DNA from: DAOOKJ01 sp035385585
Lineage (GTDB): Bacteria > Patescibacteriota > Minisyncoccia > UBA6257
Assembly: GCA_035385585.1 (NCBI GenBank)
Contig: DAOOKJ010000002.1
Coordinates: 1-64,000 of the forward strand
DNA length: 64,000 nt
Direction of reading: 5' to 3'
A model generated the notes under the pieces. The model searched no databases, was not told the origin of the DNA, and saw nothing but the letters and a program-made list of their open reading frames with translations. Every line of letters begins with the position of its first letter. Position 1 is the stretch's first letter. Position numbers and translations under genes: made by a program. Below are positions 16,565-25,792 of this stretch, piece after piece.

Positions 16565-17812
16565 ATGAGATTTTCTTCTTTAAAATGGAAATCGTTAAAA
16601 GAAGTACCTAAAGATGGCAAAACAGACGGTACTTCGCTTTTAATTAAAGCCGGCTTTATTGAAAAAGTCGGAGCGGGAATCTATGATTACCTTCCTTTTG
16701 GCCTATCAATTTTAAACAAAATTGCCGCGGTAATAAGGCAAGAAATGAAAAATATTGGCGCTCAGGAGATTTTAATGCCAAGCCTTCATCCTTTGAGTTA
16801 TTGGCAACAAACTAAAAGAGATAAAAGTTTTAATGCTTTATTTAAAATTAAATCCCGGTTTCATAATGAATACGTTTTGGGGCCAACTCATGAAGAAATC
16901 GTCGTTCCTTTGGCAAAAAGGTACATCTCTTCGTATAAAGATTTGCCATTATATTTATTTCAAATCCAAACAAAGTTTAGAGACGAACCGAGACCAAAAG
17001 CGGGAATCCTTAGAGCAAAAGAATTTTTAATGAAAGACTTATATAGTTTCCATTCTGACGAAAAAGATTTGGATATTTATTACGAAAAAGTGAAAAATAG
17101 TTATACAAAAATTTTTAATGCTTTGAAACTCAAAGCCGTTATTACCGAAGCCTCTGGCGGTACTTTTTCTAAACTTTCCCACGAATTTCAGGCGCCATCT
17201 AAAAATGGCGAAGATATAATTTTTTATTGCGAAAAATGTGGATTTTCACGTAATAAAGAAATAGCAAAAAACATTAAGCAATGCCCAAATTGTCATAATT
17301 TATTAACAAAAATTAAAAGCATAGAGGTGGCTAACATTTTTAAATTAAAAGACAGATATTCAAAACCTTTCAATTTAACTTATAAGAACAAAAATGGCGA
17401 AGACGATTTTGTAATGATGGGCTGTTACGGAATAGGGATTTCAAGAATTTTAGGAACCTTGGCAGAAGTCTACCATGATGATAGAGGCTTTGTTTGGCCA
17501 GATTTAGTCGCTCCTTATACATATCATTTAATTTCTTTAAAAACAAAAGACGATAAAATAAATAGAGAAATCAATAAAACTTCAGAAAAAATTTATAATT
17601 TTCTCTTACAAAATAAAAAAGAGGTTGTCTATGATGACCGAGATATTTCTACTGGCGAAAAGTTCTATGATGCTGATTTAATTGGCGCGCCAATAAGAAT
17701 TGTGGTTAGCGAAAAAACCCTAAAAGAGAAGTCCTTTGAAATCAAAAAAAGAAATTCAAATTCTTTCCAGTTGATAAAACTAGAAAAATGTGATAAATTA
17801 TTAGCAAAATAA
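16565..17812 (+). CDS. proS: Prolyl-tRNA synthetase, editing domain missing
   Basis: Class II synthetase that charges tRNA-Pro. The 415 residues contain motif 2 (FRDEPRPKAGILRAKEFLMK), motif 3 (GCYGIGISRILGTLAE) and the C-terminal anticodon-binding domain (YDDRDISTGEKFYDADLIG). Bacterial ProRS has about 570 residues with a roughly 180-residue INS editing domain between motifs 2 and 3. Here only a short zinc-ribbon-like insert with CEKC and CPNC (about 221-250) is present. Mis-charged Ala-tRNA-Pro would need another editor. Confidence 0.92.
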   Translation: MRFSSLKWKSLKEVPKDGKTDGTSLLIKAGFIEKVGAGIYDYLPFGLSILNKIAAVIRQEMKNIGAQEILMPSLHPLSYWQQTKRDKSFNALFKIKSRFHNEYVLGPTHEEIVVPLAKRYISSYKDLPLYLFQIQTKFRDEPRPKAGILRAKEFLMKDLYSFHSDEKDLDIYYEKVKNSYTKIFNALKLKAVITEASGGTFSKLSHEFQAPSKNGEDIIFYCEKCGFSRNKEIAKNIKQCPNCHNLLTKIKSIEVANIFKLKDRYSKPFNLTYKNKNGEDDFVMMGCYGIGISRILGTLAEVYHDDRGFVWPDLVAPYTYHLISLKTKDDKINREINKTSEKIYNFLLQNKKEVVYDDRDISTGEKFYDADLIGAPIRIVVSEKTLKEKSFEIKKRNSNSFQLIKLEKCDKLLAK

Positions 17813-17843
17813 ACAATATGATACAATTATATATTAAATTTCT

Positions 17844-18899
17844 ATGGCTTTAGTTCCGAAAATATTTAATTATAATATTGGCATAGATCTAGGCACTACT
17901 AAAACCTTAGTTTATGTAAGAGATAAGGGGATTTTAGTTCATGAGCCAACAGTTGTTGCTGTCAATAACAAAACTAACCAGATTATTGCCGTTGGAAAAG
18001 AGGCTTATGAAATGATTGGTAAAACCCCTCCCCATATTACTGCTTCCCGCCCCTTAACAAATGGTGTTATTTCTGATTTTGAAATCGCGGAAAAATTTAT
18101 TCGTTATCTTCTAGAAAAAATAAAGAGAAAAGGAATTTTAAATAGTATTTTCGATTGGCCAAGATTAACTATCAGCATTCCAACTGGCGGAACTGAAGTT
18201 GAAAAAAGAGCGGTTGAGGAGGCGGCAAAAAACGCCGGCGCCAAAGAAGTTTATTTAATTGAGGAGCCAATGGCAGTTGCCTTAGGCACCCGTTGGCCGG
18301 TTTTACAGTCAAATGGAATTTTAGTTGCCGATATCGGTGGAGGGACGACAGAAGTGGCAGTAATTTCCTTAGGAGGGGTGGTTGTTTCAAACAGTATCAG
18401 GATTGCGGGAAATAAATTGAATGAAGATATAATTTATTATTTTCGCGATAAATTCAAAATGGCAATTGGCGAAAAAACAGCCGAAAATATTAAAATTATT
18501 CTTGGCTCCGCAATTGATTTAGGCACTAATTCTGATATGAAAATTAAAGGGAGAGATTTAACCCATGGTTTACCGAAAGAAATCAAAATTAGAGCAGAAG
18601 ATATAAGAGAGGCAATTACTCCCTCGCTTTTAAAAATAATTGATGCCATTAAATCAACAATTGAAGCCACCCCGCCAGAATTAGTTGGCGATATTATGAC
18701 TGAAGGGGTGCTGCTTTCCGGTGGTACCAGTCTTTTAAAAGGACTGGATAAATTAATAGAAAATTCAGTAGGTTTAAAAGTAAAATTAATTGAAGATCCA
18801 ATTACTTCTGTCATTAGGGGAATCGGAGTGATAATGGAAGATTTCCCAACTTATAAAAACTGTCTGACTAATATTAGCAGAGAAAAACCGCCAATTTAA
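17844..18899 (+). CDS. mreB: Rod-shape protein MreB (paralog 2)
   Basis: Second actin-like MreB, 351 residues, with GIDLGTTKTLVYVRDKG, ADIGGGTTEVAVISLGG and LLSGGTSLLKGLDKL. It heads a classical mreB-mreC-mreD-PBP2 block, so it is the likely partner of that elongasome. It differs from the copy at 13055 by a longer N-terminus and many substitutions, so the two are distinct paralogs, not a recent duplication. TATGAT at 17817 may be its -10 box. mreC starts 1 nt after the stop. Confidence 0.95.
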   Translation: MALVPKIFNYNIGIDLGTTKTLVYVRDKGILVHEPTVVAVNNKTNQIIAVGKEAYEMIGKTPPHITASRPLTNGVISDFEIAEKFIRYLLEKIKRKGILNSIFDWPRLTISIPTGGTEVEKRAVEEAAKNAGAKEVYLIEEPMAVALGTRWPVLQSNGILVADIGGGTTEVAVISLGGVVVSNSIRIAGNKLNEDIIYYFRDKFKMAIGEKTAENIKIILGSAIDLGTNSDMKIKGRDLTHGLPKEIKIRAEDIREAITPSLLKIIDAIKSTIEATPPELVGDIMTEGVLLSGGTSLLKGLDKLIENSVGLKVKLIEDPITSVIRGIGVIMEDFPTYKNCLTNISREKPPI

Positions 18900-18900
18900 G

Positions 18901-19719
18901 ATGAAAAGAGAGATAAAAATCAACAAATTATTGACAAAAGTGATTATTATAATCACTTTTATTGTTATTTTTAAAGTGTATCTTGAACAAAAATCTTTTT
19001 TAGAGAATGCAATAGTTCAGGCAGCCGTAGGCGTAAATCAAAACACTTCTCTTTTTTCCCCTTTCACTTCACTTCAATTATGGTTTTCCGATTTATTTCA
19101 TTTTAATCAAATTAGGGAAGAGTATGCTAGTTTGAAAGAAGAAAATGTAAATTTAATCCGAGAGGTCAGTTACCTTTCTTCTCTAAAAGAAGAAAATGAA
19201 ATTTTAAGAGAGGCGCTCAAAATAAAAGAAGAGAAAAAGTGGCATTTGATTCCGGCAAAAGTTATCCTGACGGATCCAACAGGTTTGAGTGGTAATTTCT
19301 GGATAAATAAAGGTTTAAATGATAATCTTAGAGAGGGGATGAATGTGATTACTAATAACGAGGTTTTAGTTGGTCGAATAACAAAATGTTACAATCAAAG
19401 TTCTAAAGTTGAATCTATTTTTGCCCCGGGAATTAGAATCGGGGTAGAAAATTTAAGGTCAAACATTTTAGCAGTAGCAGAAAGGGATTTTCAGGGGAAT
19501 TTCTATCTTAAATTAATTCCTCCAAACGCAGATATTGAAGTAAACGATATACTTGTTACTTCTAGTGAAAATTCTTTTTATGTAAAGGGGTTACTAGTGG
19601 CAAAGGTCAAAGAAAAAACGCCTACCTCAAAAATTCCGGAAAAGGAGTATGTTTTGGAAACATTTCTAAATCATCTAAAACTCCAGGATGTTTTGATTAT
19701 TACCGATTTTAGTATTTAG
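18901..19719 (+). CDS. mreC: Rod-shape protein MreC
   Basis: Membrane-anchored extracytoplasmic scaffold of the elongasome. The 272 residues comprise a short cytosolic N-terminus, one membrane helix (about 12-25), a coiled coil (about 70-105, EEYASLKEENVNLIREV) and the double beta-barrel MreC domain with signatures such as PTGLSGNFWINKG and INDILVTS-like VNDILVTSS. It follows mreB by 1 nt. Confidence 0.9.
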   Translation: MKREIKINKLLTKVIIIITFIVIFKVYLEQKSFLENAIVQAAVGVNQNTSLFSPFTSLQLWFSDLFHFNQIREEYASLKEENVNLIREVSYLSSLKEENEILREALKIKEEKKWHLIPAKVILTDPTGLSGNFWINKGLNDNLREGMNVITNNEVLVGRITKCYNQSSKVESIFAPGIRIGVENLRSNILAVAERDFQGNFYLKLIPPNADIEVNDILVTSSENSFYVKGLLVAKVKEKTPTSKIPEKEYVLETFLNHLKLQDVLIITDFSI

Positions 19720-19805
19720 AATTTGTGATGATTATTGTATTTTTTATGAATTTCTAAGTATTTCTATAAATTTCATATTATTTCATATTATTTTGATTTA
19801 TTTTA

Positions 19806-20294
19806 ATGCCGTCAAAACCAATTTCTTACTTTTTTGCCATTTTGCTTTTCGCTGTTTTGCTTTTGATAGAAAGTTATCTTCACCCGTATTTTACTTCCTT
19901 ATTTTTTATCAACTGGCTGATAATTTTTATAATTTTTATCAATTTTAATTTTCCTTTTATTTTTGTTTTTCCTTTAGCCTTGATTTCTGCTTTATTTTTT
20001 GATAGTCTTACTTTCAATTATTGGGGTGTTAATTTTGGTCTTTTTTTGTTAGTGATAATATTTCAAAAGTTGCTTTTAAAAATATTTGAAAAAAACTCCT
20101 ATCTTTCTTGGCTCATAGTTGGTGAACTATTAATTATTTTTTATTTTTTAGGTTTAACATTATCTTATCTTATATTAAAACAACCAATTTTTTACCAAAA
20201 TATTTTCCTTTCTTTAGTTTTAAACGCTTTAATTTATTGGCTCATCTTACAAATTTATAATCCGAAAATCTATAAAAAAAAGTTAACCTTATGA
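19806..20294 (+). CDS. mreD: MreD-like membrane protein
   Basis: A 162-residue, strongly hydrophobic protein with about five membrane helices, placed directly after mreC and before the elongation transpeptidase. That is the standard mreD position. MreD sequences are weakly conserved, so the call rests on topology and context. ATG 19806 has no Shine-Dalgarno and follows an 86 nt AT-rich spacer of reiterated TTTCATATTA words. Confidence 0.75.
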   Translation: MPSKPISYFFAILLFAVLLLIESYLHPYFTSLFFINWLIIFIIFINFNFPFIFVFPLALISALFFDSLTFNYWGVNFGLFLLVIIFQKLLLKIFEKNSYLSWLIVGELLIIFYFLGLTLSYLILKQPIFYQNIFLSLVLNALIYWLILQIYNPKIYKKKLTL

Positions 20295-20297
20295 TGT

Positions 20298-20436
20298 ATA
20301 CTGTCTACCTCACAGCCCCAACTGGCTTTCTCTTGAGCGAAGTGAAAGAAGTGAAAGCCGTTAACCCGAGAGTTTAGGCTGTGGCTCAGCGGCCGGAGTA
20401 AACCGACAGCAGGTGCGAAAGGATATTAGGACAGAA
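20298..20436. repeat. MITE-like GC-rich element, family M, full copy 2
   Basis: GC-rich block between mreD and PBP2. In plus orientation it shares CTTGAGCGAAG, GAGAG-TTAGGCTG, GGCTCAGCGGC and CCGACAGC in order with the minus strand of 8762-8914. Its outer ends (ACTGTCTACC and GGATATTAGGACAGA) are diverged relatives of the terminal repeats. There is no ORF. Confidence 0.65.
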
Positions 20437-20456
20437 AAAATCACTAAATTTCATTT

Positions 20457-22388
20457 ATGTTTCAGTCTAACTTTAAAATTAAAAGAAATAAAAATATAAT
20501 AGAACCAGAAGAAATACTACTGGAAGAAAGAAATGACAAAGAAAATTCGTATGGCAGATTAGAATGGACAATAAAACCTACTTACCTAAAAACAGTATTT
20601 TGGTTAAGTCTAGCATTCTTTCTAATAATTTTTGGGAGAGTTTTGTATTTGGAAGCAGTAAAAGGAAACTTGTATGCCCAAAGAGCGGAAAATAATCGGC
20701 TCCGTTATTATTTCGTTAATGCCCCTCGGGGAATAATTTATGACCGTTATAATGAGCCATTAGTTGAAAACATTCCCTCTTATAGTTTAGTTATGGTGCC
20801 TCCGGATTTGCCACAAGATGAAAATTCAAAAGATAAAATAGTTCAAGAAGTTTCTAATATCTTTAGTCTACCGCCGGAAGAAATTAATCGTCATTTGACC
20901 AACAAAGATATCAGCCTAGAACCAGTTCTTTTAAAAACTAATTTGTCTATAGAAGAAGTAAGAAAATTTGAAACCACAGTAATAAATGCTTCAGGTTTTA
21001 AAATTGTTCAAGATAATAGCCGTTATTATCCTTATGCCGAAGCAATGGCTCACTTGGTTGGTTATGTCGGAAAAATGAGCGCGGAAGATATTAAAAAATA
21101 TCCTAATTATCCCTTAACTTCAGTCGTTGGTAAAACAGGACTTGAAAGTTATTATGAAAAATATCTAGCAGGTTATTTCGGAAAGAAATTAATTGAGGTT
21201 GATGCTAGTTATAAAATTGTAAAGGATTTAGGCGCCCAAGAGCCGACCCCTGGCAGTGATTTAATTACAACAATTGATAAGGATTTACAGGTAGAATTAT
21301 ACAAAACACTTAAAAAATATAGTGATAATCTTGGTTTAAAGGGCGCAGCCGGTATTGCCTTAAATCCTTTAAATGGCGAAGTTCTTGCTTTGGTGAGCCT
21401 GCCGTCTTTTGACCCAAATATTTTGACAAAAGGCAGTCCTTCAAAAATAATTGAAAGTTATCTTACTAGTCAAAATTATCCTCTTTTTAATAGAGCAATT
21501 TCGGGATTGTATCATCCCGGCTCAACTATTAAACCTTTAATGGCAGTCGCGGCTTTAGAAGAACAAATTATTGACCCTGAAAAAGAAATTTACGATGAAG
21601 GAGAAATTGTAATAGTCAGCCCCTATGACCCTAATCAAAAATATGTTTATAGAGACTGGAAGAAACATGACTGGGTTGATTTAAAAAAAGCAATCGCCCA
21701 ATCTTGTAATGTTTATTTTTGGACAGTTGGTGGCGGATATAAAGATATTAAAGGATTGGGAATAGAAAAAATAAAAAAATATTGGTTAGAATTCAATTTA
21801 GATAAAAAATTCAATATAGATTTAGGAGGCGAAACAGCCGGGGTTTTACCTGATCCCGAATGGATAAAAACTAACAGAGTTAATGATCCGACGTGGAAAA
21901 TAGGAGATACTTACAATGTTTCTATTGGCGAAGGAAATCTCCTTTTGACACCTCTTCAAATTTTAAGTTATCTTTCCTCTATTGCTAATGGGGGTAAACT
22001 AATGAAGCCAATGATTGTAAAAAATATCATTTCTTCCTCAAATGAAAATGTTTTAGTTCAAGAATCTAAAGTTATAAAATCTATAAATGCTTCAGCCGAG
22101 ACTCTTAAATTAGTCCAGGAAGGACTTAGGGAGGTTATATTATCCGGAACTGCTCAATCTTTAAAATATCTACCAATAGAAGTAGCAGGCAAATCTGGTT
22201 CACCAAAATTTCTAATAGGTGGCAAAGAAGGATATCATGCAATGTTTGTTTCTTATGCTCCTTATGATAATCCAGACATTGCTTTAATTGTTCTTATTGA
22301 ACAACCTCCGCCAAATACCGGTTCTGCCACCACCCTAGCAATCACAGAAGAAATTTTAAAATGGTACTACGAAAATAAAAAACTATGA
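20457..22388 (+). CDS. mrdA: Penicillin-binding protein 2, elongasome transpeptidase
   Basis: Class B PBP that cross-links peptidoglycan during elongation. The 643 residues show one N-terminal membrane helix (about 45-65), a dimerisation domain with RGIIYDRYNEPL, and the transpeptidase with SxxK in HPGSTIKP (near residue 355), SxN as SCN (about 416) and KSG in GKSGSPKF (about 577). The KTG motif normally seen is KSG here, a tolerated variant. Its TGA stop overlaps the greA ATG. It works with MreB/C/D upstream; a RodA partner is not in the window. Confidence 0.93.
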   Translation: MFQSNFKIKRNKNIIEPEEILLEERNDKENSYGRLEWTIKPTYLKTVFWLSLAFFLIIFGRVLYLEAVKGNLYAQRAENNRLRYYFVNAPRGIIYDRYNEPLVENIPSYSLVMVPPDLPQDENSKDKIVQEVSNIFSLPPEEINRHLTNKDISLEPVLLKTNLSIEEVRKFETTVINASGFKIVQDNSRYYPYAEAMAHLVGYVGKMSAEDIKKYPNYPLTSVVGKTGLESYYEKYLAGYFGKKLIEVDASYKIVKDLGAQEPTPGSDLITTIDKDLQVELYKTLKKYSDNLGLKGAAGIALNPLNGEVLALVSLPSFDPNILTKGSPSKIIESYLTSQNYPLFNRAISGLYHPGSTIKPLMAVAALEEQIIDPEKEIYDEGEIVIVSPYDPNQKYVYRDWKKHDWVDLKKAIAQSCNVYFWTVGGGYKDIKGLGIEKIKKYWLEFNLDKKFNIDLGGETAGVLPDPEWIKTNRVNDPTWKIGDTYNVSIGEGNLLLTPLQILSYLSSIANGGKLMKPMIVKNIISSSNENVLVQESKVIKSINASAETLKLVQEGLREVILSGTAQSLKYLPIEVAGKSGSPKFLIGGKEGYHAMFVSYAPYDNPDIALIVLIEQPPPNTGSATTLAITEEILKWYYENKKL

Positions 22389-22852
22389 CTCAATATATTA
22401 CCCCTGAAGCCTACCAAAAATTAAAAAAAGAATTGGAGGAGTTGAAAACTGTCAAACGTCAAGAAATCGCTCAAAGAATTAAAGAAGCCAAAGATTTGGG
22501 AGATTTATCGGAAAATGCATCGTATCAAGAAGCAAAGGAAGCGCAATCTAAATTGGAAACGCAAATTTTGGAATTAGAATCCTACCTAAAAACTGTTACC
22601 TTAATTCATCATCCTAAAACTAATGGTAAATTAGTAGAGGTCGGTTCAACGGTCTTGGTTCAATCTTTAACTCCGCCCCGCGCCAAAAAAACCTTTATTA
22701 TTACTGGTTCATTAGAAGCCAATCCTTTAGAAGGCAGAATTTCTAATGAATCGCCATTAGGCCAAGCCTTTTTGAAAAAGAAAAAAGGAGATATAGTAGT
22801 TGTCAAAACCCCTAAAGGTGAGGTAAAATATAAGATACTGAAGATAACGTAA
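22385..22852 (+). CDS. greA: Transcript cleavage factor GreA
   Basis: Rescues backtracked RNA polymerase by stimulating cleavage of the nascent RNA. The 155 residues have the N-terminal coiled coil with the acidic tip GDLSENASYQEAKE and the C-terminal FKBP-like domain (SPLGQAFLKKKKGD). Start ATG 22385 overlaps the PBP2 stop by 4 nt, so translation is coupled. Confidence 0.95.
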   Translation: MTQYITPEAYQKLKKELEELKTVKRQEIAQRIKEAKDLGDLSENASYQEAKEAQSKLETQILELESYLKTVTLIHHPKTNGKLVEVGSTVLVQSLTPPRAKKTFIITGSLEANPLEGRISNESPLGQAFLKKKKGDIVVVKTPKGEVKYKILKIT

Positions 22853-22993
22853 TCTGTATTCTGTATATTGTATTCAGTATTCTGATTGAGATAACAATTT
22901 AAAATTTAGAGGATTATGAGTTTAACTTTTAACTTATCTTTTGGATCTTTGAGTTTTAATTTTTAATTTTTTATTTATTATTTTTTATTTATT

Positions 22994-24436
22994 ATGTTAG
23001 ACGATATTATCAAAGAAAGAATAAAGAAATTAGAAGAGTTAGAAAAGCAAGGAATTGACCCTTATCCAGAATTTTGTTCTCGGCAATTTTCTTTAGAGGA
23101 AGTTTTAGATAATTTTAGCCTCTGGTCAAAAAAGAAAAAGAAAATAGATGTCGCTGGTAGAATTATGGCTAAAAGGGGACATGGGGGAGTAATATTTTCT
23201 GATATAAAAGACGAAAAGGGGAAACTTCAGTTAGTGTTTAAGGAAGATAAATTAGGCACAAACCTGATGCAGTTTTTTGAGAAATATTTTGATACTGGAG
23301 ATTTTATTGATGCAAGCGGTACTCTTTTTCTTACTAAAAGCGGTGAAAAAAGTCTTTTAGTTTCAAATTTTCAACTTTTAGCTAAAAGTCTGCGACCTTT
23401 GCCCAAAGCCTGGTATGGATTAGAAGATATCGAAGAAAGATACCGTCGACGTTATCTTGATTTAATTTTAAATGATGAAGTAAAAGAAAGATTTATTTTG
23501 CGGTCTAAAATTATTTGTCTTATTCGGGAGTTTTTAAACAAAGAAGGGTATTTAGAAGTAGAAACTCCTGTCTTACAACCGGTTTATGGCGGAGCCAATG
23601 CCGAGCCTTTTATTACCGAACTCAAGGCGCTTAACAGTAAACTTTATTTAAGAATTGCGCCGGAATTATATCTAAAGAGGCTAATAATTGGCAGTTTTAA
23701 TAAAATTTATGAAATAGGCAAAAATTTTAGAAACGAAGGAATTGACAGAGAACATAATCCTGAATTTAGCATGCTTGAACTTTACGCTGCTTATCAGAAC
23801 TCCAATGATTTAAAAGTTTTAATTCAAAACTTACTTACTTTTATTGTTAAAAATTTAAATAAAGATTTGCCTAAACCGATAACTTTGCCAAGAAAATGGC
23901 AGGAAATTGACTACGAAAAGTTTCTTTTTAAAAAAACTGGGTTACAACTTCAAGATTCACACAATGAGTGGTTTAAAAAAGCAATAGAATTAAAAATAGA
24001 AGTTAACGCTAATGAAGAAAAGGAAAAGATTTGGGATACGTTTTTTAAGAAGTTCCGGACGGAAATCAAAGAACCAACTTTTATTATAAATCATCCAATT
24101 GAGATATCGCCCTTGGCTAAAAAATCAAAAGATGCACCGGCTAAAGTCAGCCGTTTCCAACTTATTTTTAAAGGCTGGGAAATAGTTAATGCTTTTTCTG
24201 AATTAAATAATCCCTTGGAGCAAAAACAAAGATTTGAGGTTCAGGTAAAGAAAAGAAAAAAAGGAGATTTAGAAGCCCACCCGAAAGATGTAGAATTTAT
24301 TGAAGCGTTAGAATACGGAATGCCGCCAACCGCCGGCTTAGGCCTTGGAATAGATAGATTAGTGGCAGTTTTAACTGATGCCCCTTCTTTAAAAGAAATA
24401 ATTTTCTTTCCATTTATGAAGCCGAAAGAAAAATAA
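22994..24436 (+). CDS. lysS: Lysyl-tRNA synthetase, class II
   Basis: Charges tRNA-Lys. The 480 residues comprise an N-terminal OB-fold anticodon-binding domain (about 50-140, VAGRIMAKRGHGGVIFSDI), motif 1 in the VETPVLQPVYGGANAEPF region, motif 2 (GKNFRNEGIDREHNPEFSML) and motif 3 (PPTAGLGLGIDRLV). Length is close to normal (about 500). The upstream spacer 22853-22993 is low-complexity, rich in TCTGTATT and TTTTATTTATTA words, with no gene. serS follows 3 nt after the stop. Confidence 0.95.
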   Translation: MLDDIIKERIKKLEELEKQGIDPYPEFCSRQFSLEEVLDNFSLWSKKKKKIDVAGRIMAKRGHGGVIFSDIKDEKGKLQLVFKEDKLGTNLMQFFEKYFDTGDFIDASGTLFLTKSGEKSLLVSNFQLLAKSLRPLPKAWYGLEDIEERYRRRYLDLILNDEVKERFILRSKIICLIREFLNKEGYLEVETPVLQPVYGGANAEPFITELKALNSKLYLRIAPELYLKRLIIGSFNKIYEIGKNFRNEGIDREHNPEFSMLELYAAYQNSNDLKVLIQNLLTFIVKNLNKDLPKPITLPRKWQEIDYEKFLFKKTGLQLQDSHNEWFKKAIELKIEVNANEEKEKIWDTFFKKFRTEIKEPTFIINHPIEISPLAKKSKDAPAKVSRFQLIFKGWEIVNAFSELNNPLEQKQRFEVQVKKRKKGDLEAHPKDVEFIEALEYGMPPTAGLGLGIDRLVAVLTDAPSLKEIIFFPFMKPKEK

Positions 24437-24439
24437 AAT

Positions 24440-25714
24440 ATGTTAGACATCAGATTTATTCTTCAACATCCAGAAGAAGTTAAAAAAGGACTTCAAAATA
24501 AAGGCGTTGATTCATCTTTGGTAGATGAAGTTTTAGATTTAGACACAAAAAGAAGAGAATTAATTAAAAAAATAGAAGAATTAAGGGCAAAAAGAAACAT
24601 TGCTAATGAGAAATTACTCAAAGCATCTAATCAAGAAAAAGAAGAGATTTTAAAAGTGTTGAAAGAGGTTAAAATAGTTTTAGTGCAACAGGAAAAAGAA
24701 TTGAAAAAAATAGAGGAAAGTTTTAAAAAGAAAATGAGTTTATTGCCAAATCTGCCGCTTCAAGATGTTCCAATTGGGGTTAATGAAACTGGCAATGTGG
24801 TAATAAAAGAAGTTGGCAAAAAGCCAGTTTTTAATTTTTCTCCCAAAGATTATATTCAAATTTCCGAAAATCTGGATATTATTGATGTTAAAAGGGCGGC
24901 CAAAACTTCTGGTTCCCGTTTTGGTTTTCTTAAAAAAGAAGGGGCGCTATTAGAATTAGGTTTAATTCAGTTTGCTGTTGAATTGCTATTTAAAAAAGGA
25001 TTTGAAATAATAATTCCTCCTACTTTGATAAAACCAGAATTAATGTGGGCAATGGGTTATGTTGATAGAGGGAAAGAAGAGATATATTATCTGGAAAAAG
25101 ACAATCTATATTTAATTGGGACGGCGGAACAAATCATTGGCCCAATGTTTGCTGGCGAGATATTTAATGAAAATGAACTTCCAAAAAGAATTGCCGCTTT
25201 TTCTTCCTGCTACCGCCGAGAAGCAGGATCCTATGGAAAAGATACAAAAGGAATTTTAAGAGTTCATCAATTTGATAAAGTAGAAATGTTTGTTTTTTCG
25301 AAACCAGAAGATTCTATAAAAGAACACCAATTTCTTTTATCAATTGAGGAAGAGATAATGCAAAAATTGGGTATTCCTTACCGTATAATCAGTATTTGTA
25401 CTGGCGATTTAGGCGACCCAGCCGCTTCCAAATACGACATTGAAGCTTGGCTGCCGGGCCAAAATGATGGAAAAGGGGAGTATCGGGAGACCCATTCTAC
25501 TTCTAATTGCACTGATTTTCAGGCAAGAAGGCTAAATACCAAATATAAAACAAAAAATGGTTTAAAATTTGTTCATACTCTAAACGGTACTGCCACAGCC
25601 ATTGGCAGGACTATTATTGCCATTATTGAAAACTATCAAACAAAAGAAGGTTTTGTGAAAATTCCAAAAGTTTTGTGGAAGTATGCCAATGGAGTGAGGA
25701 TTATCAAAAGGTGA
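24440..25714 (+). CDS. serS: Seryl-tRNA synthetase
   Basis: Charges tRNA-Ser. The 424 residues give the long N-terminal helical hairpin (about 30-105, KKIEELRAKRNIANEKL) that contacts the variable arm, then motif 2 (SCYRREAGSYGKDTKGILRVHQF) in part and motif 3 (NGTATAIGRTIIAIIENYQ). Normal length. It is in a tight pair with lysS. A family M repeat remnant follows the stop. Confidence 0.95.
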   Translation: MLDIRFILQHPEEVKKGLQNKGVDSSLVDEVLDLDTKRRELIKKIEELRAKRNIANEKLLKASNQEKEEILKVLKEVKIVLVQQEKELKKIEESFKKKMSLLPNLPLQDVPIGVNETGNVVIKEVGKKPVFNFSPKDYIQISENLDIIDVKRAAKTSGSRFGFLKKEGALLELGLIQFAVELLFKKGFEIIIPPTLIKPELMWAMGYVDRGKEEIYYLEKDNLYLIGTAEQIIGPMFAGEIFNENELPKRIAAFSSCYRREAGSYGKDTKGILRVHQFDKVEMFVFSKPEDSIKEHQFLLSIEEEIMQKLGIPYRIISICTGDLGDPAASKYDIEAWLPGQNDGKGEYRETHSTSNCTDFQARRLNTKYKTKNGLKFVHTLNGTATAIGRTIIAIIENYQTKEGFVKIPKVLWKYANGVRIIKR

Positions 25715-25720
25715 TAAATC

Positions 25721-25752
25721 TCTGCTCTAATATGGCTGAAAGTGTTGGGGCA
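25721..25752. repeat. Family M remnant between serS and the ftsQ-like gene
   Basis: TCTGCTCTAATATGGC then TGAA then AGTGTTGGGGCA. The first part matches the family M terminus at 14088, and the second pairs only partly with it. It is a decayed solo hairpin. Confidence 0.5.
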
Positions 25753-25792
25753 TCCTAGAAATAGACATTCTAAAACAAAATCTGAACCTGCT

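Noticed and set aside
22385..22388. Recoded TGA (code 25, Gracilibacteria/SR1)
   Set aside because: TGA ends several well-defined proteins here (PBP2, the PilX-like protein, the ATPase partner at 27070) and does not occur in frame inside conserved genes.
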